In this document: piece by piece, positions 34,581 to 47,344 of the stretch
Layout: the number at the start of each line of letters is the position of its first letter
Numbering within the stretch: position 1 is the stretch's first letter
Assembly: GCA_034620365.1 (NCBI GenBank)
Contig: JAQGEQ010000124.1
Span: 1 to 64,000, forward strand
Direction: 5' to 3'
From: Pegea sp. RAD2-039
Taxonomy: Eukaryota > Chordata > Thaliacea > Salpida > Salpidae
DNA length: 64,000 nucleotides
Notes under the pieces: generated by a model
What the model saw: the letters and a program-made list of their open reading frames with translations, nothing else
Database searches by the model: none
Told to the model about the DNA's origin: nothing
Position numbers and translations under genes: made by a program

Positions 34581-37500
34581 AAAACAATCACAAATAAAAA
34601 ATTCTGCAAAAAAAACTTGTGTCAAAAAAAATGTTTAAAAAAACTCATGTCAATTTAGGCCATTTTAGTTAAAAGCCAAATTAGTCGTAGGTGATAAATT
34701 AGTGAAAGTTTTGAAGTGGACTTGAAGAGAAGTGAAGAGACTGGGAGGGCTAATTTAAAGATCAAGATCGGACAAGAGCTTTTGTTGTTAAAAGATAACA
34801 ACAAAAATTTGGAAAAATTATAACTTTGTTAATTAACTTAAAAACTAAAAGTTTTGAATAGTTTTTATTAAACTAAATAATAATTATTATCGAAATATAA
34901 ACTAAATAACTAAAATTAAATCGATTTAAATCGTTAAAAAATTATCAAAAAAAAATAACTTTTAAAAATAGTTGCTAGGCAACCACTTGAAATGTTGCAA
35001 AGTGATGACAACAACAAAAATCAAAATTTAAAAAAGAATTTAAAAAAAAACTAAATTAAAACTAATTCGTAAATTGAAAATAAAGTTTCAAAAAATTTCA
35101 AACTTCAATTTTTTTTCCTATCTCTCTCATTATTAACAAAGACCTCCTTGTTGAAGTTTTAATCTCATCATAAAAGTCTTCTAACTTCCGTTTCTAACAG
35201 TTTATTTAATGCAAATTATCCGTAGCAACTTTTTAGCACGGGACATTTTGGCTTTTTACAAACTTAACATATTTTTTTAAAGCATAAAATTATTCAAATG
35301 TTTATTAAACAATAAAATTAAAAATAAATGAAATTATCTGATTATAATTTATTTTAACCGTATATTATTTTATAATAGCTTTTTGAACAAACGCGTTTTC
35401 AAGGTATTTATTTATTCGAATATTTATAATAAATATTATATAATTAAAAGTATAAAAGTAATTAAAGTGAATTTAAGTTAACAAAAAATTTGATTTTCTT
35501 AAATTTTTAAGTTTTAATTTGATTCTGTATATTTAAAACAAATAATAATTATAATATATTATAATTTATTTTATTTTCGACTGATTAAAATATTCTTTAT
35601 TTCAAATTCTAAATATAATTTAAAGTTTCACATTTCACATTTTAATCGATAAGTGAAAGATATCAAATTATTCGTTAAAAAGTTGTTTTTTGATAAAACT
35701 TCAAAACCACGTGACTTTGTCATCAGTAAACTAACTTATTGATTGGAATCAATGAAGCGTAACGGGATAGGAAAAGTTGTAGACAATTTGAAGATTTAGA
35801 AAAAAAGTATTTTAGATAATCAGATTTAAACCCAAATAAATTGAAATTAAAAGTAATAGTAAAGTAAAATAGAAATACAAATAAATAAATTTTTAATATA
35901 ATTTAATAAAAAATACAATTTTCAATTTCAAATAATTTTCAAATAATTTTCTTTTAATTTTCTTTTAATTTACTGTAATTTAAAAAAGCTAAATAAAAAA
36001 CAAATTTTTTTTTAATTTTGAACAGATTAATAAAAAATTTACGAAAGGGCTTACAGGCTGTTGGTTGTCATAGCAACGATGCTGTACGTGCAAAGTTATC
36101 AACTAGTGACGTCATTAATGTAGATTTATATTCGTCATGGTAACAACCGATTTTCGCTTTAAATTTTCGATTGCCCTGGTAATAGTTAACGTAATCAGTT
36201 AACGTCGATGACGTCATGATCACGCGTCAATTTGCACTTGAAAAACTCAAAGTCAGTTTTAAGTGGTAGTGACGTCATCACAATTATATCAGATTTTGAA
36301 ATATTTTTTTTATAAATTTTATCAAATAATATTTAAATACTAAATATTTAAACAATATTTTTAAATAAAATTTTAAAATTAAAAAATATTTAAAAAGTCT
36401 TAAACAGAAATAATTAAACTTTTTTTTTAATTATTTATAATTTCTTCTTTATAAGTTTAAAATTGTTTCTAATTATTTTTCTTTTAAAAATTTTTATCCT
36501 GTTTAAAATATAATTAATTTTCACAAATAATTTACAAAAAATGAAATTAGGAAAAAAAGTTATAAAAAATAAGTTTAAAATCTTTAAAAAATATATTTTA
36601 TCTTTTTGAAAAATGTAAACTGCATTTTAAGAAAATTGTGTTTTACTGAAACAAAAAATATTTAGAAAATCAGATTTTCGATTAGATTAAAAAAAGATAA
36701 GTTTTACGAAGTCATAATTGAAAATTACTGGGTTCCAATTGTGAATAAAGCCAGTTTAGTAAGATTTTGCTAAAAACTTTATTTTTTTAGAAATAAGTTT
36801 TTGTTATTTTGAAATTCGTTTTTTAGGAATAATTCTAATAAGAAATTTTTTTTAAATTTTATTTAAATTTACTGAAAATTAAAAGAAAAAAATTATGTTT
36901 AAATCAAAATAAAATTAAAAATGTTAAAAAAAATTATTTTAAAATAAAATTTTCTATTAAAATTATTTTATATTTTAAACTATAAAAACTTCAATTTAGT
37001 TAAATCACCAAATTCGAATCGATCTGAACTTCCGAATATGACGTCATCACAAAAATCTTGAATGCATTGAAGCGTAACTAAGAAAATGATTTTAAAAAGT
37101 TATTAAGAATAACGAATAATTGAATTTCAAATAAATAAAAAAAAGTACATAAGGCTCAAGAAGCAAATTAGTTACTTCTAAAAAAAGCTCTTAACGTGTA
37201 AACTTCAGTTTTTAATTTTTTTAAGCTTTAAAATTGATTTTTTTGACTCAAACTTATAATTGATTTCATAATAGATTTAAATTTACTTTTAATTGTTTGG
37301 TAACAAATTCGAAAAACTTAGAAAAAGTAAAAGAGATTTTTTTGAATTGTAGCTTTATTTTACAAATTACTTTTTAATTACTATTTTATTGACTTTTTTA
37401 TTTGTATTTATAATAATGATTATAAAAAGTTAAAGTAATTTTTGTTATAATTCATATTTTAATGTAATAATTAAATATTTAAAAAGTGCTTTTTTAAAAA

Positions 37501-37782
37501 ATACTTTTTGCAAATTAATATAGTTTTTAAACAAGTAATTTTAAAATAAAAGAATATAGATAAATATTGAAAACTTTTTGATGCATATTTATTACTAAGA
37601 TAATTTATCGCAAAAGTTAAATAATTAAATTTTTAACAAACATATTTAAAGAATCTTTAAACAGTTAAAATAAGAAACTTAATTTAATAAATTATTTAAT
37701 TAACTTAATTATATTATAATCCAAGAAAATATCAGCGTGTATTTCATAATAAATATTAACTATTTAAAAAAAAATAAAAAAG
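34581..37782. other. Intergenic region with a patch of possible coding exons
   Basis: Mostly AT-rich. The less AT-rich, palindrome-containing patches at 35.7-35.8, 36.05-36.3 and 37.0-37.08 kb are described separately. The rest shows nothing. Confidence 0.4.
36070..37075 (-). CDS. Possible exons of an unrecognised minus-strand gene
   Basis: Two minus-strand segments look coding. From an acceptor (TTTTCTTAG) near 37073, one reads TLRFNAFKIFVMTSYSEVQI, continues DSNL, and ends at a GTGATT donor. A second, about 36070-36215, reads TDYVNYYQGNRKFKAKIGCY and continues HDEYKSTLMTSLVDNFARTA before a stop; it may begin at an ATG within a TGACGTCA copy (36212). A further segment near 36280 reads PLKTDFEFFKCKLTRDHDVI in another frame. 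I could not join them in phase, so this may be a small gene, a decayed gene, or partly chance. No family recognised. Confidence 0.3.

Positions 37783-37856
<74 letters not shown>
37783..37856 (-). tRNA. tRNA-Asn (GTT)
   Basis: Same 74-nt sequence as the copy at 21285-21358, on the opposite strand, followed by a T-run. Intergenic. Confidence 0.97.
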
Positions 37857-37857
<1 letters not shown>

Positions 37858-39294
37858 TGTTGGCAAATTTTAAATAATATTTATATTTTAATAATTTTAA
37901 AACAACTAAGATTTTGTGCAATTTTTTTCAAAATATAAACATTAATAAATCTATAAACTTATGTTTTAAATTAAAAAATAATTATAATAATCAGTTTTAT
38001 TCATCCAAATGATCTTAAATACACAAAAAAGTAATAAAGTTTAATTATTTGTAAAACATAATTCTTGTCGAAAAAAAGTTTTTTAAATTTTCTTAAAACT
38101 GTTAAATGATTTTATATGAATGGTTTTAAGAGCACTAATTTTGTCATATTGTTAAATTTCTTTAAATTTTAAAATTCAAGAAAAAGATGTAGTTTTATAT
38201 TTCAAGTTTTAAAGTTTTTCTGTAATTAATTTTCTTATATTATAACCTTAAATGTATTTTATTAGTTTTAAAATCGAAAAACTATCATATAAAATCTTTA
38301 AATTTTTTTAGAAAAAGCTTAATATAAACGAAAAACGATTTCTTTCTTTAGAACAACAAAAAATAATATTTTATTATAATAAATGGATTTTATATCACAT
38401 ATAAATATTTTATTTATAAAAACAAAAAGTAATATTTTACTAATATTAAAATTATTTTAAAAACAAAATGGCTTTTAAACTTTAAATGTTTATTTCTTAT
38501 TCCTATGGAGACTGTGAAAAGCTTCAACTTTTAATTTTGAATTTTCTTGTTGATTTATGATTTAAAATTTAAAAATTTTAAATTAGAATTTGTAATTTAT
38601 TAGAATTTTTAATGAGAAGAAACTTTTTATATTTTGTACTATTTAGATTTAGCTGTTTACAAAATGTTTGTTATTGTTTCTTTATTTTAGCAATGTGTTT
38701 TTAAAAGTTTGTTTATGATTTTAGTAAATGAAATTGTTTTTATACAAAAGTTAAATATAAATCCGTACTTTTCAAACTTTTCTATTTATTTAATATATTA
38801 ATAATTAAACTTAATTATAGATAAGTTATTAATTTTTTCTTTAAAAATTTTTAATTTTAGTAAAATAAATTAAGTTTATATTATTATTAAATATTTTTTC
38901 TAAATCATCTTTTTCTAAAATAGCTGATTTTTTTAAAAATTAAAATTAAATTGTATTTAAACTTAAAATTTTTTTAAGAACTTAAAATTTGATTTTAAAT
39001 AAATTCTTATCATGTAAATAATTTAGCATTTTAGTGATGATCTTTATATACTTATGAGTTTTATAATTTGTATCATTTAAATTAAAAAATAAAATTTTAC
39101 TTATTAATTTGTTAACTTATTAACTTTATTAATTTATCTTGAGTTAAATATTTGTTGTCATATAATAAAGAAGAAAATATTTATTCTATTTAAAAGACTT
39201 AAATCGATATTATATTTTATAATAACTTAAATCAATTTAATTTTTAATAAAAATAATAATTTTTTTAAAGATTTTAGCTTTTTTATCTTTAAAA
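37857..39294. other. AT-rich intergenic sequence upstream of the C7orf57 homologue
   Basis: No ORF, repeat family or palindrome motif recognised. Confidence 0.5.
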
Positions 39295-40128
39295 ATGAAA
39301 GGACTTGAAAATGGACAAGACTGGTATTATCAGTCTCCTGTTAGTAGGAAGAAGAAGCCAGAAAAAGTCCTTGTTCCTCCCCCTTCCCAAATCCCAGGAC
39401 TTTCATTTTATAATTCAGATGATAAAAACAATAAAATGTAAACTTTTTAGATTTTTAAGAATTATTATTTTAAAAAAAAATTTTGATTTAATTAATTAAT
39501 TAAATTAAAATTACCTAAACTGAAAATTAATAATTAATTATTTCTTTGAATTTACTTAACATTGTTTTATTTTTATTTTATATAATAAAGTTTTATTATT
39601 TTTTATGATAAGTTTATGATTTATATATTTATATATAGATACTTTATTTTATGAGCTTTTAAATCTTCTTTAGAAAGATTCTGAAATATGTTTATAAGAA
39701 CATCTTTTTTTAGTTGTTCAATTATTTTTCTTTAATGTTTTTAGAAAAATAGTTGAAAATTTTTGAAAAGTTTTTTAAATCAGTCAATTTTGAATTAATT
39801 TTTATGTAAATAAGTTTTAATATCAAATTTATAAAAATTATCTTTTTAAATCTTTTCATTACAAATTTGATTTTTAATTAATTTTATTTATCTTTTGATT
39901 AAACTTATTTTCAAATTCTAACCTTTAATTGGTTGTTAACAGATCACGTGGTACTATACGGGCGACAGACTCAAAATATATTCGACTAGCAAAGCAAGGA
40001 GGAAGACCTAATTTGCTACAATTTCAGTTAAAGGTGTTCAAAAATATCTGTTTAAAATAATAATATTAAAACAGTGGTTTAAAAAAAAATATTTTTTCTC
40101 TATTATTATAAGCCTTGATAGCTCAGTC

Positions 40129-40167
<39 letters not shown>

Positions 40168-40991
40168 AATCCCGGGTCGAGGCATTTATTTTTTTTCTTA
40201 TTTTGTAGGAACAAGTTAAGAAAGAACCAGTTCCTTATCCTAGAGTAGATTGGTTTGATCATAATCAAATGACTCATGATGAAGAAAAGCAAATGTAAGA
40301 CCTGTTTTTTAATCTGTTCATCTTATTTGTTATCTCTATCAGACTTCGTGAAAGTTCTTGGGTTCCTCCTGATTATATTGTTCATGAAAATGTTAAAGAT
40401 GATTTTACAACAAAATCAAAGAAAAAATTTAACAAAATAGAATCAAAAGATGAAGAAAATGTTGTTGAAACCCCAAAAATGGTAAAATTTTATAAAAATT
40501 TCCAATATTTTCAACTAAACTTTTATAGAAGCAACAAAATAAACAAGAAATAATTCCAAAGCAACAAACAAGGTTAAATATTAAAGTTAATTTTCGATAT
40601 TAAATTTAAGTTTGTTGATTTAGAAAACCAGATGTAAGTTTTAACAAGCTGATAAGTGGCGGGTATGGACATGACTGGCTCGATGAAAGAAAAAAAGCTC
40701 ATGAAAAACAATTACAAAAATGGTCTTTAGCACGTTTGGGTTTGTTCTAAAATTGATAATGAATAATGAATTTTGAGATTTTTACTTTTTCAGATGATAA
40801 AATGAGAAAAAAGAGACATAAGAATATAAATTATGATAAGTTTTTTACGAAAATGCCCGTCGATACTAAACTTTGGACCTTGAACAGGTTATAAGTTATT
40901 GAAGGAAAACTTCGGCCATTATTAATAAAAAGCCATAATTTTTTTCAGGTTCAACAAAGCAAAACCAAAAGTTGTAACTGGTTTAAAGTAG
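39295..40991 (+). CDS. C7orf57: C7orf57-family protein, eight exons
   Basis: Homologue of a vertebrate protein of unknown function. Exons (plus): 39295-39437, 39943-40033, 40209-40294, 40343-40481, 40529-40572, 40624-40739, 40794-40887, 40949-40991; phases agree, 251 aa. Shared blocks: DWYYQSPV near residue 10, PPPSQIPGLS (about 30-40), ATDSKYIRLAKQGGRPNLL (about 55-75), WVPPDYIVHEN, and FNKLISGGYGHDWLDERKK. The tail is Lys-rich (DKMRKKRHKN). No signal peptide or membrane segment. Most introns are 50-60 nt; the second (40034-40208) contains a tRNA-Phe. No TGACGTCA palindrome occurs in this gene, unlike its leftward neighbours. Assignment rests on remembered human sequence; function unknown. 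Confidence 0.85.
40112..40184 (+). tRNA. tRNA-Phe (GAA), inside a 175-nt intron
   Basis: 73 nt: acceptor GCCTTGA with TCGAGGC, anticodon arm TCAGACTGAAGATCTGA (anticodon GAA), T-arm GGTTCAATCC, discriminator A. Its T-run terminator lies within 24 nt of the 3' splice site of the host intron (TTTTTTTTCTTATTTTGTAG). Confidence 0.97.
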
Positions 40992-41682
40992 ATAAGTTGT
41001 AAAAAGTTATTAGTAAATGGAGTTAGAATGATTATACACTAAAAATTATTCTGATAAAAATCTATTTTAACTTCTTTAGTTAAAGATAAAAAAGTAGAGA
41101 TTCAATTTAAACAACTTTTATTTAACTTAAAACGACAAAATAGAAAAACTGAGGTAAAAAACGTATAAAAAACAGATTGAGACTAACAGCTGACAAACCC
41201 TTATTAGCAATTTTATAAGTAACAGTGGATTGCATGTAAACTTATTCGCAAATAACTTACGTACTTATAAAAAATATTGCAAAAAACAAGAGGTTGTTGA
41301 ATAAAAAAGGGCAGCTGAAAATCTCGAAGCAGATAGAAAGATGTTTGTATCAGTGTGTGTTGATACTAGTAGAAAAATTAGTTTCAAGAAAACCTCGATA
41401 AAAAAACGTGAAAATTATCAGATTTATAAAACTCTCAACAATTTTATAAACTATTTGCTCCATAAACGATCTTAGGATGTAGATTTGTAAAGAGTCTTCT
41501 TGCTTGAAGTCTCTGACGATGTCCTGGAACAATCCAAAAAAATAATTCCTTTTACTTGATAAGACTTCATATTTCTAAAAACTTATGTCAAGTAGTGGTT
41601 GGAATTGTCTTCAAATATAAAAAAATATAAAAATTTTGTTTCAATATCTTTAATGTCTGTTAGATTTGATCCATAAAAAGTC
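40992..41682. other. Spacer between convergent C7orf57 homologue and Dcp2-like gene
   Basis: Contains a minus-strand open frame (41350-41535) starting at an acceptor-like TTGTTCCAG and reading DIVRDFKQEDSLQIYILRSF. It might be a stray exon, but no partner was found. Confidence 0.35.
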
Positions 41683-42947
41683 CTAGCGTCCAGGTGAGAT
41701 GTAGAAGGCTGTTACTCCATTTCCCACAAAATCAAAAACTGAACGTAATTCTCTTGGTTCAAACCAATTATTGTGATAAAGAACAAAATGTCTGGAGTAT
41801 TGATCTAAATTTGTTTCATTTTCAAATAACTTCTTAGTATCTACTAATTTCAGTTTAATTGTCTGACTTTCATCTAATTGGTTTTGAAAGAATTCTTGAC
41901 CAATTTTAACGTAGAGGACTTCAAATTTATATTCTTCAATTTCTATAGATGCTTTTTGTTCTATATTTACAACTTTTACTTGTAAATTAGGAATGATTGA
42001 ACTAAGAAATACTTGTGATTGAACTTCAACAGATTGCTCGCTAGTACAGCTTGTATTCGGGAAAATAAAGTTCCCATCTTTTTGGTACAACAAAACGTGG
42101 TTAGTGTATTCTAACATTGGGACCACGACCAGCGTGTTCAGCGAAGGTGGTCTGAAAGAGAACAATTAACATTTTTATTAAGCAGAAAGTGATTTGATAC
42201 TCACTTTACTACAGGATATGATAAAGTTCTTTGATCTGATGCATAATTTACCATGTCTTCCCACTTAAACTTCAAAACATTGAGGGAATGAAACTCTGTT
42301 GAATATCTGATATCTTCGTTTAAAGGGAAGAACTTCGCTTGCCTTATCTCGTTTTGCATTACTGGTTTAAAACAAGTGTCTAAAGATACTCCATGAACGA
42401 TGAAGAAGTTGACGTTTCTTCCGTACCATCGGAATTTCCATGAATCCTTCAAATCTTCTAGAGTCAATTGGTAACCTGTTTCTTCTCTTACTTCTCGTAT
42501 ACATCCTTCTTCATCTGTTTCTGTTGATTCACAACTTCCTTTCGGCAAACCCCATTTGTTGTCCATATTTTTAACGAGGACAACATGTTTGAATGATTGG
42601 TCGAACATAATTGCCCCTGAGGTGGTTAGGGTGCTGTCAGCAAAGCTGTAAAATAATTATCAACTTATCAAAACTGTTTAATTAATCGCTATTTAAAAAA
42701 AGAAGACGAAGAAATAAATAGTTTACTGGTCGCATAGTCTTTGTGCTGTTATTTCTTCAAATAGAACCGGATATTTTCTTTCAAAACCTTTAACAAACTT
42801 TGGAAAACATAAAAATCCTTCCTCATTCGAAGAGCAGTTCACAACCCAAAGATATTTAATTAATTGAAAACTTGATTCAAACTCTTTGAGAGGACTTTTA
42901 TCTTCCAAGCTGTTAAAGATTTCTTGGTAATTTGGATAAAATTTCAT
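41683..42947 (-). CDS. DCP2: Dcp2-like mRNA-decapping Nudix hydrolase with an extra C-terminal domain
   Basis: Dcp2 hydrolyses the m7G cap of mRNA. Exons (minus): 42727-42947, 42205-42645, 41683-42151; phases agree, 376 aa. The N-terminal helical part (FESSFQLIKYLWVVNC, then FPKFVKGFERKYP) fits the Dcp2 regulatory domain (box A). The Nudix domain follows: SGAIMFDQSFKHVVLVKN, WGLPKG and a complete Nudix box (G-x5-E-x7-REVREETGY). Then comes FFIVHGVSLDTCFKP with NEIRQAKFFPL, as in the family. After about residue 220 a further ~155 residues start LNTLVVVPMLEYTNHVLLYQ, which looks like a second, Nudix-box-less copy of the fold. Box B is not obvious. An acceptor upstream of the ATG (TTTCAAATTTTAG) suggests a 5' noncoding exon or earlier start. 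Confidence 0.72.
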
Positions 42948-44540
42948 TCCATTAACAAAAACAAAGCCTAAAATTTGAAATTAATTCTGAAAAACGAATT
43001 GAAAAAGCTTTTTAGAAGCACTTTACGTAGATACAAGCTTATAAAGTAAAACGAAATACTTATTTTTAGATTAAACTGATAGATAATCTAACATAAACAT
43101 AATATTATAACTAATATATAAATAATTGATAATAATACAATTCTAAGGTATTCAATAAAATTTTTTAAGTGACTATTCAAAAAAAAAACTTTAAAACTGA
43201 AGTGACTCAGCTTTAGATAAACAGAGATCTTTATCATAAAACGCCTAGAGTTAAACAGCAGAGCTTATCTTTCAAAAAATAGAAAAAAAATCATTTTTTT
43301 AGTTGTAACATCCTCGCCTAGTATCTTCTGTTGATATTCACCAAGAATAAATATTATCAATATTAAAATTCACTGAAATAATTAAAGGTGAAAAGATTTC
43401 AATCAGTTTAAAAATTGAATTAAGCAGCAATAACGAATATTGAAGCATAAAATTAACCACAAAACATGATGAAGAAACGTTCATAAAAATCTGAACTGAA
43501 TTTCCTTCTTAGTCTGATTAATCACAGCACTTCTAGAAGACTCTTAGTTTGAAGCCTTATTCTGCTGCATATCTTGTTAGCGTTGATAGAGGAACTTGCT
43601 GCGTGGACAAAACTGATATATCTCCAGAATTTCTGCTCATACAGGCAGAAAAATACAGAAGTCAAGATGTTATGAAGAAACTCTTCATCAGTATCAATTG
43701 TTTTAAGAGATAGAATCATGGAAATTGTTTCCTGAAAAGTTTCCAGTTTTGAAAATAGTATTTTTTTAGAAATTCTGAAAAATATTCAACATATTTTGAT
43801 AAATCCATTAATAAAATATTTAGATTCATTTTTCCTTCTGTAAAAATTTAAATCAGAACTGCCTACTTCATTATCAACTCTCACAGAAAAGGGTTTTGAT
43901 CAAAATTGAGATTATTTCTTCTGTAATTTGAAAATTAAGATGAATTAATAGAAACTTACCTATAATTATTTATATTATAAAATAGAAAATACTTTTGAGC
44001 CTTTTAAATATTCTAAAAAGTAAAAAAATAAGATTATTTAGTGATTTATATGATTATTATGTTTGTTGGTTTGTATGAAGTCAGTTTTACAATTTAATCT
44101 GTTAGTTTTATACCTCCAAGCCCTTTTACAATATCAGATATTTTCAACAAAAGCTGAAATATTTACTTTCATTAAAAGCTGAATTTTAAGGGTTTCTCCT
44201 CAGCACCTTCAAACATCTTACAACTGATTTATATATAAATACTTCTGCTTGTATTTCATAAACTAACTCTTTAACAACTAAATACACTCAAAACACAACA
44301 ATTTCTAGAATATAATTCTAATCAAACCTTTCAAAATATTTACACCAAAAATGGTTTCAGCTAAAAACATCAAAGCTATTAACCAAATCTCAAACTTTAA
44401 CTAAAATGGTTTTAATACAAAATTAAAATTTTACTATTAAAATGAAAAACTTTACAAAATGATCAATAGTAAATGAATATTAAATTATTATTACCAAAAT
44501 AATTTTTAAAAGGTTAAAAGGTTGTTTTAATAATTTAATA
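42948..44540. other. Upstream region of the Dcp2-like gene with one unassigned open frame
   Basis: A minus-strand frame at 43520-43740, behind an acceptor-like ACTTTTCAG, reads ETISMILSLKTIDTDEEFLH and continues NILTSVFFCLYEQKFWRYIS before a stop. It could be an upstream exon or unrelated. The remaining sequence is AT-rich. Confidence 0.35.
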
Positions 44541-44544
44541 AACA

Positions 44545-46530
44545 AATGTAACTCTAATGCAAATGGTTAGAGAGTTTGAAGATCAGAATAATTAGAAAAA
44601 GAAATCATATTTTGATCTTAATGAGATGGAAGATATCAAAACAAACAGAAGTAACTCTGATACAAGTGGTTAGAAATTTGAAGATCAGAATAATTAGAAG
44701 AAGAAATCATATTTTGATCTTAATGAGATGGAAGATATCAAAACAAACAGATGTAACTCTGATACAAGTGGCTAGAGAGTTTGAAGATCAGAATAATTAG
44801 AAAAAGAAATCATAATTTGATCTTAAAGAGATGGAAGATATCAAAACAAACAGATGTAACTCTGATACAAGTGGCTAAAGAGTTTGAAGATCAGAATAAT
44901 TAGAAAAAGAAATCATATGTTGATCTTAAAGAGATGGAAGATATCAAAACAAACAGATGTAACTCTGATACAAGTGGCTAGAGAGTTTGAAAATCAGAAT
45001 AATTAGAAGATGAAGACATATTTTGATCTTAATGAGATAGAAGATATCAAAACAAACTGATGTAACTCTGATACAAGTTGTTAGAGAGTTTGAAGATCAG
45101 AAGAATTAGAAGATGAAGTCATATTTTGATCTTAAAGAGATGGAAGATATCAAAACAAACAGATGTAACTCTGATACAAGTGGTTAGAGAGTTTGAAGAT
45201 CAGATTAATTAGAAAAAGAAATCATATGTTGATCTTAAAGAGATGGAAGATATCAAAACAAACAGATGTAACTCTGATACAAGTGGTTAGAGAGTTTGAA
45301 GATCAGAATAATTAGAAAAAGAAATCATATTTTGATCTTAAAGAGATGGAAGATATCAAAACAAACTGATGTAACTCTGATATAAGTGGTTAGAAAGTTT
45401 GAAGATCAAAAGAATTAGAAGATGAAGTCATATGTTGATCTTAAAGAGATGGAAGATATCAAAACAAACAGATGTAACTCTGATACAAGTGGCTAGAGAG
45501 TTTGAAAATCAGAATAATTAGAAGATGAAGACATATTTTGATCTTAAAGAGATGGAAGATATCAAAACAAACAGATGTAACTCTGATACAAGTGGTTAGA
45601 GAGTTTGAAGATCAGATTAATTAGAAAAAGAAATCATATGTTGATCTTAAAGAGATGGAAGATATCAAAACAAACAGATGTAACTCTGATACAAGTGGTT
45701 AGAGAGTTTGAAGATCAGAATAATTAGAAAAAGAAATCATATTTTGATCTTAAAGAGATGGAAGATATCAAAACAAACTGATGTAACTCTGATATAAGTG
45801 GTTAGAAAGTTTGAAGATCAAAAGAATTAGAAGATGAAGTCATATGTTGATCTTAAAGAGATGGAAGATATCAAAACAAACAGATGTAACTCTGATACAA
45901 GTGGCTAGAGAGTTTGAAAATCAGAATAATTAGAAGATGAAGACATATTTTGATCTTAAAGAGATGGAAGATATCAAAACAAACAGATGTAACTCTGATA
46001 CAAGTGGTTAGAGAGTTTGAAGATCAGAATAATTAGAAAAAGAAATCATATTTTGATCTTAATGAGATAGAAGATATCAAAACAAACAGATGTAACTCTG
46101 ATACAAGTGGTTAGAGAGTTTGAACATCATAATAATTAGAAGAAGGAATCATATTTTGATCTTGATGAGATGGAAGATATCAAAACAAACAGATGTAACT
46201 CTGATACAAGTGGTTAGAGAGTTTGAAGATCAGAATAATTAGAAAAAGAAATCATATTTTGATCTTAATGAGATAGAAGATATCAAAACAAACTGATGTA
46301 ACTCTGATACAAGTGGTTAGAGAGTTTGAACATCATAATAATTAGAAGAAGGAATCATATTTTGATCTTGATGAGATGGAAGATATCAAAACAAACTGAT
46401 GTAACTCTGATACAAGTGGTTAGAGAGTTTGAACATCATAATAATTAGAAGAAGGAATCATATTTTGATCTTGATGAGATGGAAGATATCAAAACAAACA
46501 GATGTAACTCTGATACAAGAGGTTAAATTA
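44545..46530. repeat. ~103-bp satellite array, about 19 units
   Basis: Same family and same plus-strand orientation as the AGBL5 intron array. Variant units recur every four units (for example GATCAGATTAATTAG at 45200 and 45612, about 412 bp apart), so recent amplification involved a four-unit block. It lies upstream of the minus-strand Dcp2-like gene, possibly in a 5' intron. Confidence 0.95.
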
Positions 46531-47340
46531 AATAAACCTGAGCTACAAGATGAGGACTACTGGTGATTCAAGGAAACGTTCTGACCATCATTGTTGGATC
46601 TGTTTATCAAAAACAGAAATTGTTGACATCATATTCTTGTTTGTGTCTTCTGACTTATTGTTGGATTTTCATGAAAGTTTCAATTTCTGAAAAAGATTTC
46701 AAATTAATTTTAACAATCAAAGATAAGAGAGTTTTAGAATTTCATTTTAAAATACTTTTTGAGCTGGCATTTAAATATGAAAATTGTTGAATGTGTCATA
46801 TTGTCTTCTGAAAACTTTCTAGTCTCTTAAAAGAGATAAAAATAAAATTTAAAATAAAATTTGTTTAAAAAAATAGCTTCATTTTGAAATTAAATATTGA
46901 AACTTGTTTAAGCTTCAGAAAGATCTAAATAGAAAAACAATTATTAAAAAATATTTTGAGATTAAATAATTATATCTGTTTTAAAAGCATTAAACTTTCA
47001 AATTTCTTTGAATTGTTGAATTAGTTATATTAACATATAAATCAACTAAATGTTCCATCAAAATACTGATTTAAATTTTCTAGATTTATCATTTACTTAA
47101 AAAGAAGTTGCAAAAGTTGAAATATAACTTAAATCTGATTTAAGTTTTAAAGAATAGATTTAAAATTTAATAAATGTTAAAGTTTAAAAATTGATTAGAT
47201 TTCAGTAAAAATAAAAGAACTAATAGATAATAGTAAATAAAATATGTAGTTGTTAGTAACTATAAAAAAACAAAGCAGTATTAAAACTAAGCTGGCAAGA
47301 TGTTAATCTTTTTTTGACAAATCTTAAAATATTGAAAGTA
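46531..47340. other. Spacer between satellite and LINE fragment
   Basis: A 75-codon open frame at 46563-46790 (plus) starts right after the array but has unremarkable, hydrophobic content and no family resemblance. Nothing firm. Confidence 0.4.
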
Positions 47341-47344
47341 AAAG

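Noticed and set aside
36020-36160. Plus-strand frame LIKNLRKGLQAVGCHSNDAV
   Set aside because: Looks coding at first, but its phase fits no downstream exon; the minus strand over the same bases gives a longer, more protein-like frame.
41350-41535. Possible exon DIVRDFKQEDSLQ
   Set aside because: Acceptor-like start and helical look, but no partner exon in either direction, so not listed as a gene.
44576-44800. Plus-strand frame in the satellite ([13 protein letters not shown] repeats)
   Set aside because: The same unit has stops in most copies; a chance opening in a tandem array.
44545-46530. CRISPR-like array
   Set aside because: Units are contiguous head-to-tail with no unique spacers, in a eukaryotic genome with introns; a satellite.
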